Origin: JBJHBP01 sp050485645
GTDB taxonomy: Bacteria > Pseudomonadota > Gammaproteobacteria > Steroidobacterales > Rariloculaceae
NCBI GenBank assembly: GCA_050485645.1
Contig: JBJHBT010000047.1
Coordinates: 1-22,307, forward strand
Length of the DNA stretch: 22,307 nucleotides
Direction of reading: 5' to 3'
The notes under the pieces were generated by a model. It saw only the letters and a list, made by a program, of their open reading frames with translations. It ran no database searches and was not told where the DNA came from. The translations under genes were made by a program, and so were the position numbers. Shown here one piece after another: positions 7,933 through 16,083 of the stretch. The stretch's first letter is position 1, and each line of letters opens with the position of its first letter.

Positions 7933-9354
7933 ATGATGAAACCGCGGACGACAATCAGCATTCTATGCGTGACCGCCATTGGCCTGGCCGGTACCCCCGC
8001 CCTCGCGCAGGAACGCCTGCTGGACATCTACCAGCGCGCGCTTCAGAACGATCCGCAGATTCGCCAGGCCGAGGCGAATCTTCAGGCACAGAGCCAGGAC
8101 AGGCCGCAGGCACGCAGCAGCCTGCTGCCGAACGTCAGCGTCAGCACCAGCCGAACCGGCAGGTGGTCGGAAGATCCGAACCGCCCGCTCGATTTCGTGA
8201 CCCAGGAACCCAATCCGTTCATCACCGGCACCGAGAACCGTGGTGGAGGCACCAACTGGGGCGTCTCGATCAGCCAGACTGTGTTCAACTGGGGCAATAT
8301 CCTGAACCTGCGCCAGGCAGACAGACGCGTCGCGCAGGCGGAGGTGGAGTTCGAACGGGCGCGGCAGGAACTGATCGTCCGCGTCGCCCAGGCGTACTTT
8401 GCCGTACTCACGGCGCAGGACACGCTGGCGGCGCAGACCGCCTCACGCCAGTCATTCGCCCGTCAGCTGGAGCAGGCGGAACGACGCTTCGAGGTAGGCC
8501 TGATCGCCATCACCGACGTTCAGGAAGCACAGGCCGCCTATGACACGTCGGTGGCGGATGAAATCGGCGGACAGCGCAACGTGGCGTCGGCCCAGGAGGC
8601 GCTGCGTGAGATCATCGGCGCCTACGTGGCCGATCTGGCGGGTCCGGTCGAAGACTTGCCGCTGACGCCGCCGGATCCGCCCGATGCCGAACGCTGGGTG
8701 ACGACGGCGCTGGATCAGAACCTGAACCTGGTTGCCAGCCGCATCCAGACCGAGATCGCCGAGGACGGCATCGCCATTGCGCGATCGTCGCGCCTGCCCA
8801 CCCTGAGTTTCAGCACCTCATGGAGCGATTCCAGCAGCTGGTCGCGCCGCACGCTGATACTGGATCCCGACCCGCCGTTTCCACCCGACCAGCCGATCAC
8901 GCAGGCGCCACGCTCGTCGCAGGACAGCCGCGGCTACAGCTGGTCGCTGAACCTGAACATGCCGCTGTACAGCGGCGGCTCCAACCGCGCCAACATTCAG
9001 CGCTCTGTGTATCAGCACCGGGCGGCGAACGAAGGTCTGGAACGTGTCGCCCGCCAGACGGAGCGCGAGGCGCGCGATGCCTATCTCAGCGTCACATCCG
9101 ATATTTCGCGCGTGGCCGCGCTGCGCCAGGCGCTGGAGTCCAACCGCACGGCGTTGCGAGCCACCGAAGCGGGTTTCGAGGTCGGTACCCGCACGTCGGT
9201 CGACCTGCTGATCTCGCAGAACAACCTGCGCCAGGCGGAAACCAACTACGCACGCAACCGCTACGACTACATCCTCAACGTGCTGCGCTTGAAGCAGGCG
9301 GCGGGCACCCTGAGTCTCAGTGATCTGGAAGACATCGACGGCTGGCTGCAATGA
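7933..9354 (+). CDS. tolC: TolC-family outer-membrane efflux protein
   Basis: Trimeric outer-membrane channel that connects RND, MFP/ABC or type I secretion machinery to the exterior. The 473 residues begin with a signal peptide (hydrophobic core then TPALA, cleavage before Gln26). Two homologous outer-membrane-efflux repeats follow. Each has long amphipathic heptad-rich helices and a beta region; VGLIAITDVQEAQAAYD in repeat 1 and VGTRTSVDLLISQNNLRQAETNYARNR (split here: VGTRTSVDLL then ISQNNLRQ) in repeat 2 mark the family. A Ser-rich segment between repeats (about 295-335) likely includes the second beta hairpin. The ribosome site AGGAAA precedes ATG ATG; either Met could start. The gene ends 12 nt before a hairpin shared with convergent hldE. 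Confidence 0.93.
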   Translation: MMKPRTTISILCVTAIGLAGTPALAQERLLDIYQRALQNDPQIRQAEANLQAQSQDRPQARSSLLPNVSVSTSRTGRWSEDPNRPLDFVTQEPNPFITGTENRGGGTNWGVSISQTVFNWGNILNLRQADRRVAQAEVEFERARQELIVRVAQAYFAVLTAQDTLAAQTASRQSFARQLEQAERRFEVGLIAITDVQEAQAAYDTSVADEIGGQRNVASAQEALREIIGAYVADLAGPVEDLPLTPPDPPDAERWVTTALDQNLNLVASRIQTEIAEDGIAIARSSRLPTLSFSTSWSDSSSWSRRTLILDPDPPFPPDQPITQAPRSSQDSRGYSWSLNLNMPLYSGGSNRANIQRSVYQHRAANEGLERVARQTEREARDAYLSVTSDISRVAALRQALESNRTALRATEAGFEVGTRTSVDLLISQNNLRQAETNYARNRYDYILNVLRLKQAAGTLSLSDLEDIDGWLQ

Positions 9355-9365
9355 AACGAAACGGC

Positions 9366-9401
9366 CGGTGTTGACGGATCGGCTCCGAGCCGTCAACACC
9401 G
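9366..9401. terminator. Hairpin between convergent tolC and hldE
   Basis: A 12-nt arm at 9366-9377 is perfectly complementary to 9390-9401, with a 12-nt loop that can itself pair weakly (TCG/CGA). Read on the minus strand it is followed by T-rich GCCGTTTCGTTT, so termination is most credible for hldE. It may act in both directions. Confidence 0.6.
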
Positions 9402-9440
9402 CGTTCGGGAGACACGGCCAGCCCGCCGTACGACTTCCCG

Positions 9441-10880
9441 CTACCGCGTGGGTTCTCCGGTCTGCCTGCGCAGCGCCGCGATCAGCGAAGTCGTCGAACG
9501 GCCCGCCTTGAAGGCCAGCACGCGAACCTCACCGCCATGACGGATGACGGCCTCGCCGCCGGCAATCTCCTCGACGCGATAGTCTCCGCCCTTGACCAGC
9601 ACATCGGGCAGCACCCTGGCGATCAGCTCGCCCGGTGTGTCCTCGCCGAACGGTACCACCCAATCCACGGCGGCCAGTCCGGCCAGCACCGCCATGCGAT
9701 CATCCAGGCCGTTCATCGGGCGCGCCGGACCCTTCAGGCGCGACGTCGAGGCGTCGTCGTTAACGGCAACCACCAGTCTGTCCCCGAGCGACTTGGCCTC
9801 CTCCAGATAGCTGACATGACCGGCATGCAGGATGTCGAATACGCCGTTGGTCATCACCACCCGCTCACCGCGGACACGGGCACCGCGCACCAGTTCGATC
9901 AGTTCATCCGCATCCACCAGACCGCGGCCTCCACGACCGCGTCGATGCAGCGCAAGACGAAGCTCGGCCGGCGTCACCGTGGCTGCACCGATTTTCGCCA
10001 CCACCAGACCGGCCGCAAGATTGGCCAGCGCCGCCGCATCTTCCCGCGCACTGCCCAGACCCAACGCCGCGGCCATCACCGCCACGACCGTGTCGCCGGC
10101 GCCGGTGACATCGAACACTTCACGAGCGTGGGCCGGCAGCGTCAGAGGCGGCTCACCACGGGACACCAGCGTCATGCCGCGCTCGCCGCGGGTTACCAGC
10201 AGTGCCGTGAGGTCCAGCGCCTCACGCAGATCCTCGGCCTTGTCGAGGAACTGCTGTTCGTCCTGCCACGCGCCGGCCACGGCCTGGAACTCGAGTTGAT
10301 TCGGCGTCAGCACCGTCGCACCGCGATAGCGTGAAAAGTCGACACCCTTGGGGTCGATCAGCACAGGCACACCGGCCGCCTGACAGCGGGCGATCAGCTG
10401 CTGCACGCCGGCCAGCGTACCCTTGCCGTAGTCGGACAGGATCACCGCATGTGCGCCCGTCAGTTCATGGCCGAACAGGGCATCAAACGCCGGTGCCAGA
10501 TCGGTGAAGCCATGCTCGGCATCCACGCGCAGCATCTGCTGATTGCGCGCCATCACCCGCAGTTTGTGAATGGTGGGCACACCGGCGGCGTGATGAAACG
10601 CGCAGCGCACGCCCTGATGCTCGAGCAGACCCTGCAGCGCGCGTGCCCTGTCATCGTCACCGACGATGGCCGCCAGCGTGACATCCGCACCGAGGGCGGC
10701 AACGTTGACGGCAACGTTGGCCGCACCGCCCGGCCGCTGTTCGGTGGTCCGCGCGTGAACGACGGGGACGGGTGCTTCGGGCGAAATCCGCGCGGTATCG
10801 CCGAACCAGTACTCGTCCAGCATCGCATCGCCGGCAACGAGCACACGCAGGCCGGAGAAATCAGGTATGGATAGTGTCAC
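9441..10880 (-). CDS. hldE: Bifunctional heptose 7-phosphate kinase / heptose 1-phosphate adenylyltransferase
   Basis: Makes ADP-D-glycero-beta-D-manno-heptose precursor for LPS inner core: the N-terminal domain phosphorylates heptose 7-phosphate and the C-terminal domain adenylylates heptose 1-phosphate. The 479 residues match the fused HldE length. The ribokinase-like domain (about 1-315) has PGGAANVAVN (50-59) and the anion-hole/catalytic DVTGAGDT (257-264). The nucleotidyltransferase domain (about 340-479) has NGVFDILHAGH (345-355), the HxGH signature, and VKGGDY. The GTG start at 10880 gives the standard N-terminus. Its ribosome site (GGCGG) is weak, and a TAGAAT at 10917-10922 on the minus strand is a possible -10. 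It is convergent with tolC; the pairing is envelope-themed, but no waaA lies between them. Confidence 0.95.
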   Translation of the reverse strand: MTLSIPDFSGLRVLVAGDAMLDEYWFGDTARISPEAPVPVVHARTTEQRPGGAANVAVNVAALGADVTLAAIVGDDDRARALQGLLEHQGVRCAFHHAAGVPTIHKLRVMARNQQMLRVDAEHGFTDLAPAFDALFGHELTGAHAVILSDYGKGTLAGVQQLIARCQAAGVPVLIDPKGVDFSRYRGATVLTPNQLEFQAVAGAWQDEQQFLDKAEDLREALDLTALLVTRGERGMTLVSRGEPPLTLPAHAREVFDVTGAGDTVVAVMAAALGLGSAREDAAALANLAAGLVVAKIGAATVTPAELRLALHRRGRGGRGLVDADELIELVRGARVRGERVVMTNGVFDILHAGHVSYLEEAKSLGDRLVVAVNDDASTSRLKGPARPMNGLDDRMAVLAGLAAVDWVVPFGEDTPGELIARVLPDVLVKGGDYRVEEIAGGEAVIRHGGEVRVLAFKAGRSTTSLIAALRRQTGEPTR

Positions 10881-10930
10881 CGCAACCGCCAGAACACAGA
10901 CCGGAACAAGCGTGGCATTCTAGCAGCCCG

Positions 10931-10966
10931 AAAAAGGCCCGCCCCGGGAATTCCCAGAGGCGGGCC
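10931..10966 (-). terminator. Rho-independent terminator of nrdJab
   Basis: GGCCCGCC (10936-10943) pairs with GGCGGGCC (10959-10966), with an inner GGG/CCC stem around AATT. On the minus strand the stem runs directly into five Ts (10935-10931). It lies about 120 nt past the nrdJb stop. Confidence 0.8.
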
Positions 10967-11086
10967 AATGAAAGACCGACGAACTTCGCTGCCGTGAGTC
11001 TCGGCACGGGTCGCACGCCGGTCGGCGGGTAGCCCTCGGTCAGACGCGTGCCGCCGGCAGAATGCATCCGCCCTCAGTGCACAACG

Positions 11087-11830
11087 TCAGCCACATTTCG
11101 AATAACCGCAGTTCAGGCAGGTCATGCAGCCGTCCAGCATCACGGCCGCGGCCGTGCTGCATTTGCCGCAGAGCTGCGCGCCCTCGGGAAACTTGGCCTC
11201 GGCGAACGCATCCTGCTGTCCGCCACGCGCTTCGAACTCGGCACGCTTCTGCTCGATCATCTGGAGCTGTTCGGGCGTGAGTTTCTCACTGTGCAACAGA
11301 CCGATCTCGATCAGGTGACGCTCGATGATATGACCGAGCTCGGCAATGATGGACGGCATGAATTTGCCGCCCGGCTGCCAGTAGCCACCGCGCGGATCGA
11401 AGACGGCCTTCAGCTCTTCAACCAGGAATGTCACGTCGCCGCCCTTGCGAAACACGGCCGACATGATGCGTGTCAGGGCAACGATCCACTGATAGTGATC
11501 GAGGTTCTTGGAATTGATGAATATCTCGAACGGCCTGCGCTGCTCATGCGCCGTTCCGTGATTGAGCACGATGTCGTTGATCGTGATGTACATCGCGTGA
11601 TCGGAGACCGGCGTCTTGACCTTGTAGGTGGAACCGATCAGCACATCCGGCCGTTCCAGCTGCTCGTGCATCTGGATGACCTGCGCCCTGGCCTTTTTCT
11701 CCGGATCCTTCCCGGCGTTGCGCTTTGTCGTCGCATCACTGCCCTCGCCTTCGGACGCGGCCCTGGCCGCTTCCTCCTCGGGACGGGATACGTTGTACTT
11801 CACAATCCTGCTGTCTATTTTTATCGCCAT
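11087..11830 (-). CDS. nrdJb: Class II ribonucleotide reductase, C-terminal subunit (NrdJb, TSCPD)
   Basis: Second half of a split adenosylcobalamin-dependent ribonucleotide reductase. The 247 residues start with MAIKIDSRIVKYNV, then a charged Ala/Glu/Lys-rich linker (about 18-48). A TSCPD-like core follows (GSTYKVKTP about 67-75, YITIND, INSKNLDHYQW, GGDVTFLVEELKAVFDPRGG). The tail is Cys-rich (CGKC, then CMTCLNCGYSKCG), with the cysteines expected to shuttle reducing equivalents to the active site of NrdJa. It lies 42 nt downstream of nrdJa in the same operon, as in Pseudomonas NrdJa/NrdJb. The terminator at 10931-10966 ends the operon. Annotation pipelines often call it 'NrdJb' or 'TSCPD domain protein'. 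Confidence 0.9.
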   Translation of the reverse strand: MAIKIDSRIVKYNVSRPEEEAARAASEGEGSDATTKRNAGKDPEKKARAQVIQMHEQLERPDVLIGSTYKVKTPVSDHAMYITINDIVLNHGTAHEQRRPFEIFINSKNLDHYQWIVALTRIMSAVFRKGGDVTFLVEELKAVFDPRGGYWQPGGKFMPSIIAELGHIIERHLIEIGLLHSEKLTPEQLQMIEQKRAEFEARGGQQDAFAEAKFPEGAQLCGKCSTAAAVMLDGCMTCLNCGYSKCG

Positions 11831-11872
11831 CGTCCTGTCCTGTCTTTTTCGGGGTGCCCGGTCACCGCCGGC

Positions 11873-14020
11873 CTACCACTTGCCGTAGTAACCTTCCTTC
11901 AGGGCATCGAACAGATTTGCCGCGGTATGCCGTTCACCGTCGTACTCGATTTCTTCGTCACCCCGAGCCTCGACGACCGAACCATCATCCAGCGTGAATT
12001 TGTACAGCGTGCTCTTCAGGTCTTTCTCCTTCACCAGCACGCCCTGGAACGCTTCCGGATTGAACCTGAATGTGGTGCAGCCCTTCAGGCCCTTTTCATG
12101 CGCATACAGGTAGATGTTCTTGAACGTTTCGTACGGGTAGTCCGTAGGCACGTTCGCGGTCTTGGAGATCGATGAATCTATCCACTTCTGCGCGGCGGCC
12201 TGGATGTCGACATGCTGCGTGGGCGTGACGTCTTCGGAGCTCACAAAATAGTCCGGCAGCTGTTCGCCAGGCTTATCGGAGCCCGGCAGCGCCTTCTGGT
12301 TGACCAGCATGCGGTAGGCCAGCAGCTCGAACGAGAATACGTCAACCTTTTCCTTGGTCTTGCGACCTTCGCGAATCACATTGCGGAAGTAGTGATGCGC
12401 GAATGACGGCTCGATGCCGTTGCTGGCGTTGTTCGCCAACGACAGCGAAATCGTGCCCGTCGGCGCGATCGAACTGTGGTGCGTAAACCGTGCGCCGCAA
12501 GCCTCGAGCTGTTCCACCAGCGCCGGGTCCACTTCGCGCAGTCGCTGCATGTAGCGACTGTAGCGCGCATGCAGAATGCGGCCGGGCACACGGTCGCCAA
12601 CCTTGTAACCGTCGGCGCGCATTTCCGGGCGCTTGCGCAGCATTTCCTCTGTGACCTGGAAGTCGTCGGTGAGAAACGGGGCCGGGCCCTTTTCCTTCGC
12701 CAGTTCCAGCCCCGTGCGCCAGCCGGCCAGCGCCAGCTCGCGTGAAACGTCCTCGGTGAACCGCACGGAATCGGGTGATCCGTAGCGCATGCGCAGCATC
12801 GTGATGGCCGATCCCAGCCCGAGGAAGCCCATGCCGTGACGACGCTTGCGCGTGATCTCGTCACGCTGCTGCGCCAGCGGCAGGCCGTTGATCTCAACGA
12901 CATTGTCGAGCATGCGCGTGAATACCTGCACGACTTCCCGGAACTCATCCCAGTCGAAGCTGGCATTTTCGGTGAAAGGCGCATTCACGAACTTGGTGAG
13001 GTTCACCGAACCCAGCAGGCAGGAGCCATACGGCGGCAGTGGCTGCTCACCGCAGGGATTGGTGGCGCGAATGTTTTCGTCGAACCAGTTGTTGTTCATT
13101 TCGTTGACGCGGTCGATCAGCACGAACCCCGGCTCAGCGAAATCGTAGGTGGACGACATGATCAGATCCCACATGCGCCGTGCCGGCAACGTGCGGTAGA
13201 TGCGACAGGCCACCTTGCCGGCGCCGTCGTCGACATAGCCGTCCTGAATCGGCCATTCACGCCACACCACCTGACTTGAATCGTTCAGATCCAGCCCTTC
13301 CTCATCGACTTCCTTCTGATTGACGGGGAAGGCAAGCTTCCACTCCTGGTCTTCCCGCACCGCCTGCATGAACTCGTCGGTGATCAGCAGCGACAGATTG
13401 AACTGGCGCAGCCGGCCGTCCTCCCGCTTGGCTCGTATGAAATCCAGCGAATCCGGATGGCCGATGTCGAAGGTGGCCATCTGCGCGCCACGCCGACCGC
13501 CCGCCGACGACACCGTGAAACACATGCGGTCGTAGATGTCCATGAACGACAGCGGTCCCGACGTATAGGCACCGGCGCCGGACACATAGGCGCCGCGCGG
13601 ACGCAGCGTCGAGTACTCGTAGCCGATACCACAGCCGCATTTCAGTGTCAGCCCGGCTTCGTGAACCTTCGCCAGGATGTCGTCCATGGAGTCGCGGATC
13701 GTGCCGGACACCGTGCAGTTGATCGTGGACGTTGCCGGCTTGTGGGCCTCGGCACCGGCGTTCGACGTGATGCGGCCGGCCGGGATGGCGCCGCGCTGCA
13801 GCGCCCAGACGAAGCGCTCGAACCAGTGCTCCCGCCTGTCGGGCGTTTCGACATCAGCCAGCGCACGGGCGACACGCTCGTAGGTGGCGTTGATGTCCTG
13901 GTCGACCGGCTCCCCGTTCCTGGTCGTGAGACGGTATTTCCTGTCCCAGATATCCTGCGAGGCTTCCTGTAGAGGAATGTCGGCGAGCCTCGTTGCCCTG
14001 ACCTGCAACGCCATATTCAT
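11873..14020 (-). CDS. nrdJa: Adenosylcobalamin-dependent (class II) ribonucleotide reductase, catalytic subunit
   Basis: Reduces ribonucleotides to deoxyribonucleotides using a 5'-deoxyadenosyl radical from coenzyme B12; works with or without oxygen. The 715 residues carry the ten-stranded RNR barrel. NPCGEQ (321-326) supplies the thiyl Cys323 and Glu325. Cys102 (in TINCTVSGT) and Cys334 (in YGSCLLGSVNL) form the redox pair, with the same 11-residue spacing from the catalytic Cys as I recall for Thermotoga NrdJ. There is no N-terminal ATP-cone, so overall activity may not be dATP-inhibited (inference). The C-terminal redox tail is encoded separately by nrdJb. The ATG at 14020 has AGAGGGGT upstream. 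A NrdR box and sigma70 promoter lie about 190-240 bp upstream. Confidence 0.96.
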   Translation of the reverse strand: MNMALQVRATRLADIPLQEASQDIWDRKYRLTTRNGEPVDQDINATYERVARALADVETPDRREHWFERFVWALQRGAIPAGRITSNAGAEAHKPATSTINCTVSGTIRDSMDDILAKVHEAGLTLKCGCGIGYEYSTLRPRGAYVSGAGAYTSGPLSFMDIYDRMCFTVSSAGGRRGAQMATFDIGHPDSLDFIRAKREDGRLRQFNLSLLITDEFMQAVREDQEWKLAFPVNQKEVDEEGLDLNDSSQVVWREWPIQDGYVDDGAGKVACRIYRTLPARRMWDLIMSSTYDFAEPGFVLIDRVNEMNNNWFDENIRATNPCGEQPLPPYGSCLLGSVNLTKFVNAPFTENASFDWDEFREVVQVFTRMLDNVVEINGLPLAQQRDEITRKRRHGMGFLGLGSAITMLRMRYGSPDSVRFTEDVSRELALAGWRTGLELAKEKGPAPFLTDDFQVTEEMLRKRPEMRADGYKVGDRVPGRILHARYSRYMQRLREVDPALVEQLEACGARFTHHSSIAPTGTISLSLANNASNGIEPSFAHHYFRNVIREGRKTKEKVDVFSFELLAYRMLVNQKALPGSDKPGEQLPDYFVSSEDVTPTQHVDIQAAAQKWIDSSISKTANVPTDYPYETFKNIYLYAHEKGLKGCTTFRFNPEAFQGVLVKEKDLKSTLYKFTLDDGSVVEARGDEEIEYDGERHTAANLFDALKEGYYGKW

Positions 14021-14092
14021 GATTGTAATTACCCCTCTGGCCGCATAGAACCCGCTTCCGGCGCGGTATCCACGGCGTACGACGAACTTCGA

Positions 14093-14138
14093 GCCGGTAA
14101 AACGCCTGCCGCGGTCGGACGGTTGGACGTTTTCCGGC
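14093..14138 (-). other. Inverted repeat in the nrdJa leader
   Basis: Arms 14093-14104 and 14128-14138 are complementary over 11 bp with one bulged base; the loop is about 23 nt. It lies in the roughly 205-nt untranslated leader predicted for nrdJa. I looked for cobalamin-riboswitch hallmarks and did not see them, so the element is unassigned. Confidence 0.35.
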
Positions 14139-14205
14139 GTAAAAGCCTCCCGCAGGCTGACTACGCAGCCCGTGCCGCAACGCTCGTGGAAGTTAACTTA
14201 CGACG

Positions 14206-14221
14206 ACACAAGATGTAGTGT
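14206..14221. promoter_or_regulatory. NrdR box at the nrdJa promoter
   Basis: ACACAAGATGTAGTGT matches 14 of 16 positions of the NrdR consensus acaCwAtATaTwGtgt. It lies just downstream of the predicted -10, spanning the region right after transcription start, where a bound NrdR would repress. Confidence 0.7.
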
Positions 14222-14232
14222 CGATAGTCCGC

Positions 14233-14261
14233 AGGTTACGGCGACCGCCGCGCGCTGTCAA
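14233..14261 (-). promoter_or_regulatory. Sigma70 promoter of nrdJab
   Basis: On the minus strand TTGACA (14261-14256, a perfect -35), 17-nt spacer, TAACCT (14238-14233). An A/T-rich tract (about 14281-14310) upstream of the -35 could serve as an UP element. Transcription would start near 14226, leaving a leader of about 205 nt. Confidence 0.65.
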
Positions 14262-14353
14262 GACTTTATGACAAGCGAACAGAAGGCGAAATAACAATTA
14301 AAATCAGATGCTTGTAAACACATTCCGGAGACGGGCCGGCAACTGGCGGAAAA

Positions 14354-14435
14354 TTGCACGGATACCGGTGGTCACAATATATAGTGCCCAGCCTGTCCCC
14401 CGGTCGAACACAGCTAATCCACAGCCTTATCAACG
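14354..14435. promoter_or_regulatory. Second NrdR-like box with DnaA-like boxes and a possible + strand promoter
   Basis: TCACAATATATAGTGC (14372-14387) matches 14 of 16 NrdR-consensus positions. It coincides with a plus-strand TATATA (14378-14383) that has TTGCAC (14354-14359) 18 nt upstream, a possible promoter toward the protease gene. Just beyond lie TAATCCACA (14415-14423), one mismatch from the DnaA box TTATCCACA, and TTATCAACG (14427-14435), two mismatches. Confidence 0.45.
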
Positions 14436-14490
14436 CCCGTCAGGCGCTCCGCGGGCGGACCGGTCAATTCACCCCGACATCGCAAACGGG

Positions 14491-14518
14491 GAACTGTGCG
14501 TCCACTATTCGTGCCCAA
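14491..14518 (+). promoter_or_regulatory. Candidate AlgU/RpoE-type promoter for the Deg protease
   Basis: GAACTG (14491-14496), 17-nt spacer, CCCAA (14514-14518), against the sigmaE-type pattern GAACTT-N16/17-TCtgA/TCcAA. It lies about 80 nt before the protease start. Envelope-stress control is typical of this protease family, but the -10 match is imperfect. Confidence 0.35.
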
Positions 14519-14599
14519 GCGACATACAATAGGCGGCGACGAACGCGGCCTGTGCCGGCCTGTCCGGCGACACCACGAACCAACAGCAAGGTAGCGCGC

Positions 14600-16009
14600 A
14601 TGACTTACGATCCCAGACAAGGTTCCCGACCGGCACGTCCCCTGGCGATGATCACCGTCCTGATGGTCCTGTCGGTGCTGCCGGCCGCGGCGATCGCTCA
14701 GGCAGTGGGCGGGATCGTCGGGGATCAGGTCCCCAGCCTGGCACCGGTCATCGAGCAGGTATCACCCTCGGTAGTCAATATCGCGGTCACCGGCCGCGCC
14801 GGCCGCGACCAGCTCCGCGAGTTTCTGGAACCGAACGCGCCCGGGCGCCAGGCGCAGGGGGCCGGCTCCGGTGTCATCGTCAATGCGGCGGAAGGCTACA
14901 TACTCACCAACCATCACGTGGTGGAGAGCGCGGACCGCATCACCGTCACCCTGTACGACAACCGCAGCCTGGAGGCCCGCGTGCTCGGATCGGACGCAGG
15001 TTCGGACGTTGCGGTACTGAAGGTCGATGCCGACGATCTGTCCCAGATCCGATTCGGCAGTTCCGACAGCCTTCGTGTGGGCGACTACGTCGTCGCGATC
15101 GGCAATCCCTTCGGCTTCTCCCACACCGTCACATCCGGCATCGTCAGCGGACTCGGCCGCAGCCTGAACACGCCGGATGCCTATGAGGACTTCATACAGA
15201 CCGACGCATCCATCAATCCGGGCAACTCCGGCGGCGCACTGATCAACCTGCGCGGCGAACTGGTGGGCATCAATTCCGCGATCCTGTCCCGCACCGGCGG
15301 CAATATCGGTATCGGCTTCGCCATCCCCGTATCGATGGCCCGCTACGTCATGGACGAACTCATCGAACATGGCAGCGTGCGGCGCGGACTGCTGGGCGTC
15401 GGCATTCTCGGGATCACACCCGGGATGGCGACGATGTACGGCCTTGGCGAGACCTCCGGCGCCCTGATCACATCGGTGGAACCGGGCTCCGCGGCCGACC
15501 GGGCCGGGCTGCGTATCCACGACGTGATCGTCTCGGTGAACGGGCGGCTCGTCAGGGATCCCGCCGCGCTGCGCAATGCGATCGGACTGCAGCGCCCCGG
15601 AGAACAGGTCACGGTGGCGTTCAGCCGCGAAGGTGAACGTCGATCGGTCACGGCCACGCTCGGCGAAAATGTTCAGGCCACCACGCGGCCCGTGCCGCGT
15701 GGCGAACGTGAGCGCAGGCCGCAACCGGGCAGCCTGGCCGAAGTGGATCCGTCATTCGGTGGCGTCGAGTTTGCCGATCACGACACATCCAGACCCGGAT
15801 TCACCGGTGTCGAGGGCGTGTTGGTGGTGGATGTCGCCCAGGGCAGCGACGCGTGGCAGCGCGGGCTGCGGCGCGGTGATCTGGTCACCCATATCAATCG
15901 CGAGCGGGTCCGCACCGTGGCCGACGCGCGTGAAGTGGTGGAAATCGCCACGACCGTCCTGTTGCAGGTGCGACGCGACAACCGCGAACAGATCGTGCAG
16001 ATGCGCTGA
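14600..16009 (+). CDS. Periplasmic Do/HtrA-family serine protease (DegP/DegQ/MucD type)
   Basis: Periplasmic protease/chaperone for misfolded envelope proteins. I place the start at ATG 14600 (469 aa), because it gives a normal signal peptide (hydrophobic core about 15-33, AIA then Gln34); open frame further upstream (to 14354) lacks protein-like features. The catalytic triad is visible: His106 in TNHHVV, Asp136 in SDVAVL and Ser210 in GNSGG. PDZ1 (about 255-345) and PDZ2 (about 390-465) follow, separated by an Arg/Pro-rich linker (about 355-375). The length and two PDZ domains fit the DegP/DegQ/MucD group; which one cannot be settled here. It is divergent from nrdJa, with a possible sigmaE-type promoter. 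Directly after the stop is a TCCGG repeat. Confidence 0.93.
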   Translation: MTYDPRQGSRPARPLAMITVLMVLSVLPAAAIAQAVGGIVGDQVPSLAPVIEQVSPSVVNIAVTGRAGRDQLREFLEPNAPGRQAQGAGSGVIVNAAEGYILTNHHVVESADRITVTLYDNRSLEARVLGSDAGSDVAVLKVDADDLSQIRFGSSDSLRVGDYVVAIGNPFGFSHTVTSGIVSGLGRSLNTPDAYEDFIQTDASINPGNSGGALINLRGELVGINSAILSRTGGNIGIGFAIPVSMARYVMDELIEHGSVRRGLLGVGILGITPGMATMYGLGETSGALITSVEPGSAADRAGLRIHDVIVSVNGRLVRDPAALRNAIGLQRPGEQVTVAFSREGERRSVTATLGENVQATTRPVPRGERERRPQPGSLAEVDPSFGGVEFADHDTSRPGFTGVEGVLVVDVAQGSDAWQRGLRRGDLVTHINRERVRTVADAREVVEIATTVLLQVRRDNREQIVQMR

Positions 16010-16014
16010 CGCGA

Positions 16015-16038
16015 TCCGGTCCGGTCCGGTCCGGTCCG
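16015..16038. repeat. TCCGG pentanucleotide tandem repeat
   Basis: Nearly five copies of TCCGG start 5 nt after the protease stop codon. It is intergenic, so slippage would not alter a reading frame. It is followed by the promoter region of the next gene. Confidence 0.85.
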
Positions 16039-16049
16039 CATTGGGCCCG

Positions 16050-16077
16050 TTCGGCGCACGGCAAATAAAGCTAGAAT
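16050..16077 (+). promoter_or_regulatory. Candidate promoter abutting the NDUFA9-like gene
   Basis: TAGAAT (16072-16077) lies 6 nt before the ATG at 16084. A weak TTCGGC (16050-16055) is 16 nt further up. No Shine-Dalgarno separates them, so transcription from here would give a leaderless mRNA. Confidence 0.35.
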
Positions 16078-16083
16078 GGCGTC

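Noticed and set aside
11048..12175. 375-codon plus-strand frame opposite nrdJb and the nrdJa end
   Set aside because: Spans two conserved minus-strand genes and their spacer; composition typical of antisense shadow.
14021..14230. Cobalamin riboswitch upstream of the B12-dependent reductase
   Set aside because: I could not find the conserved B12-box or core elements by eye; left as an unassigned structured leader.
14354..14599. N-terminal extension of the Deg protease
   Set aside because: The 82 extra residues are Arg/Pro-rich and would bury the signal peptide; the frame covers promoter and box elements.
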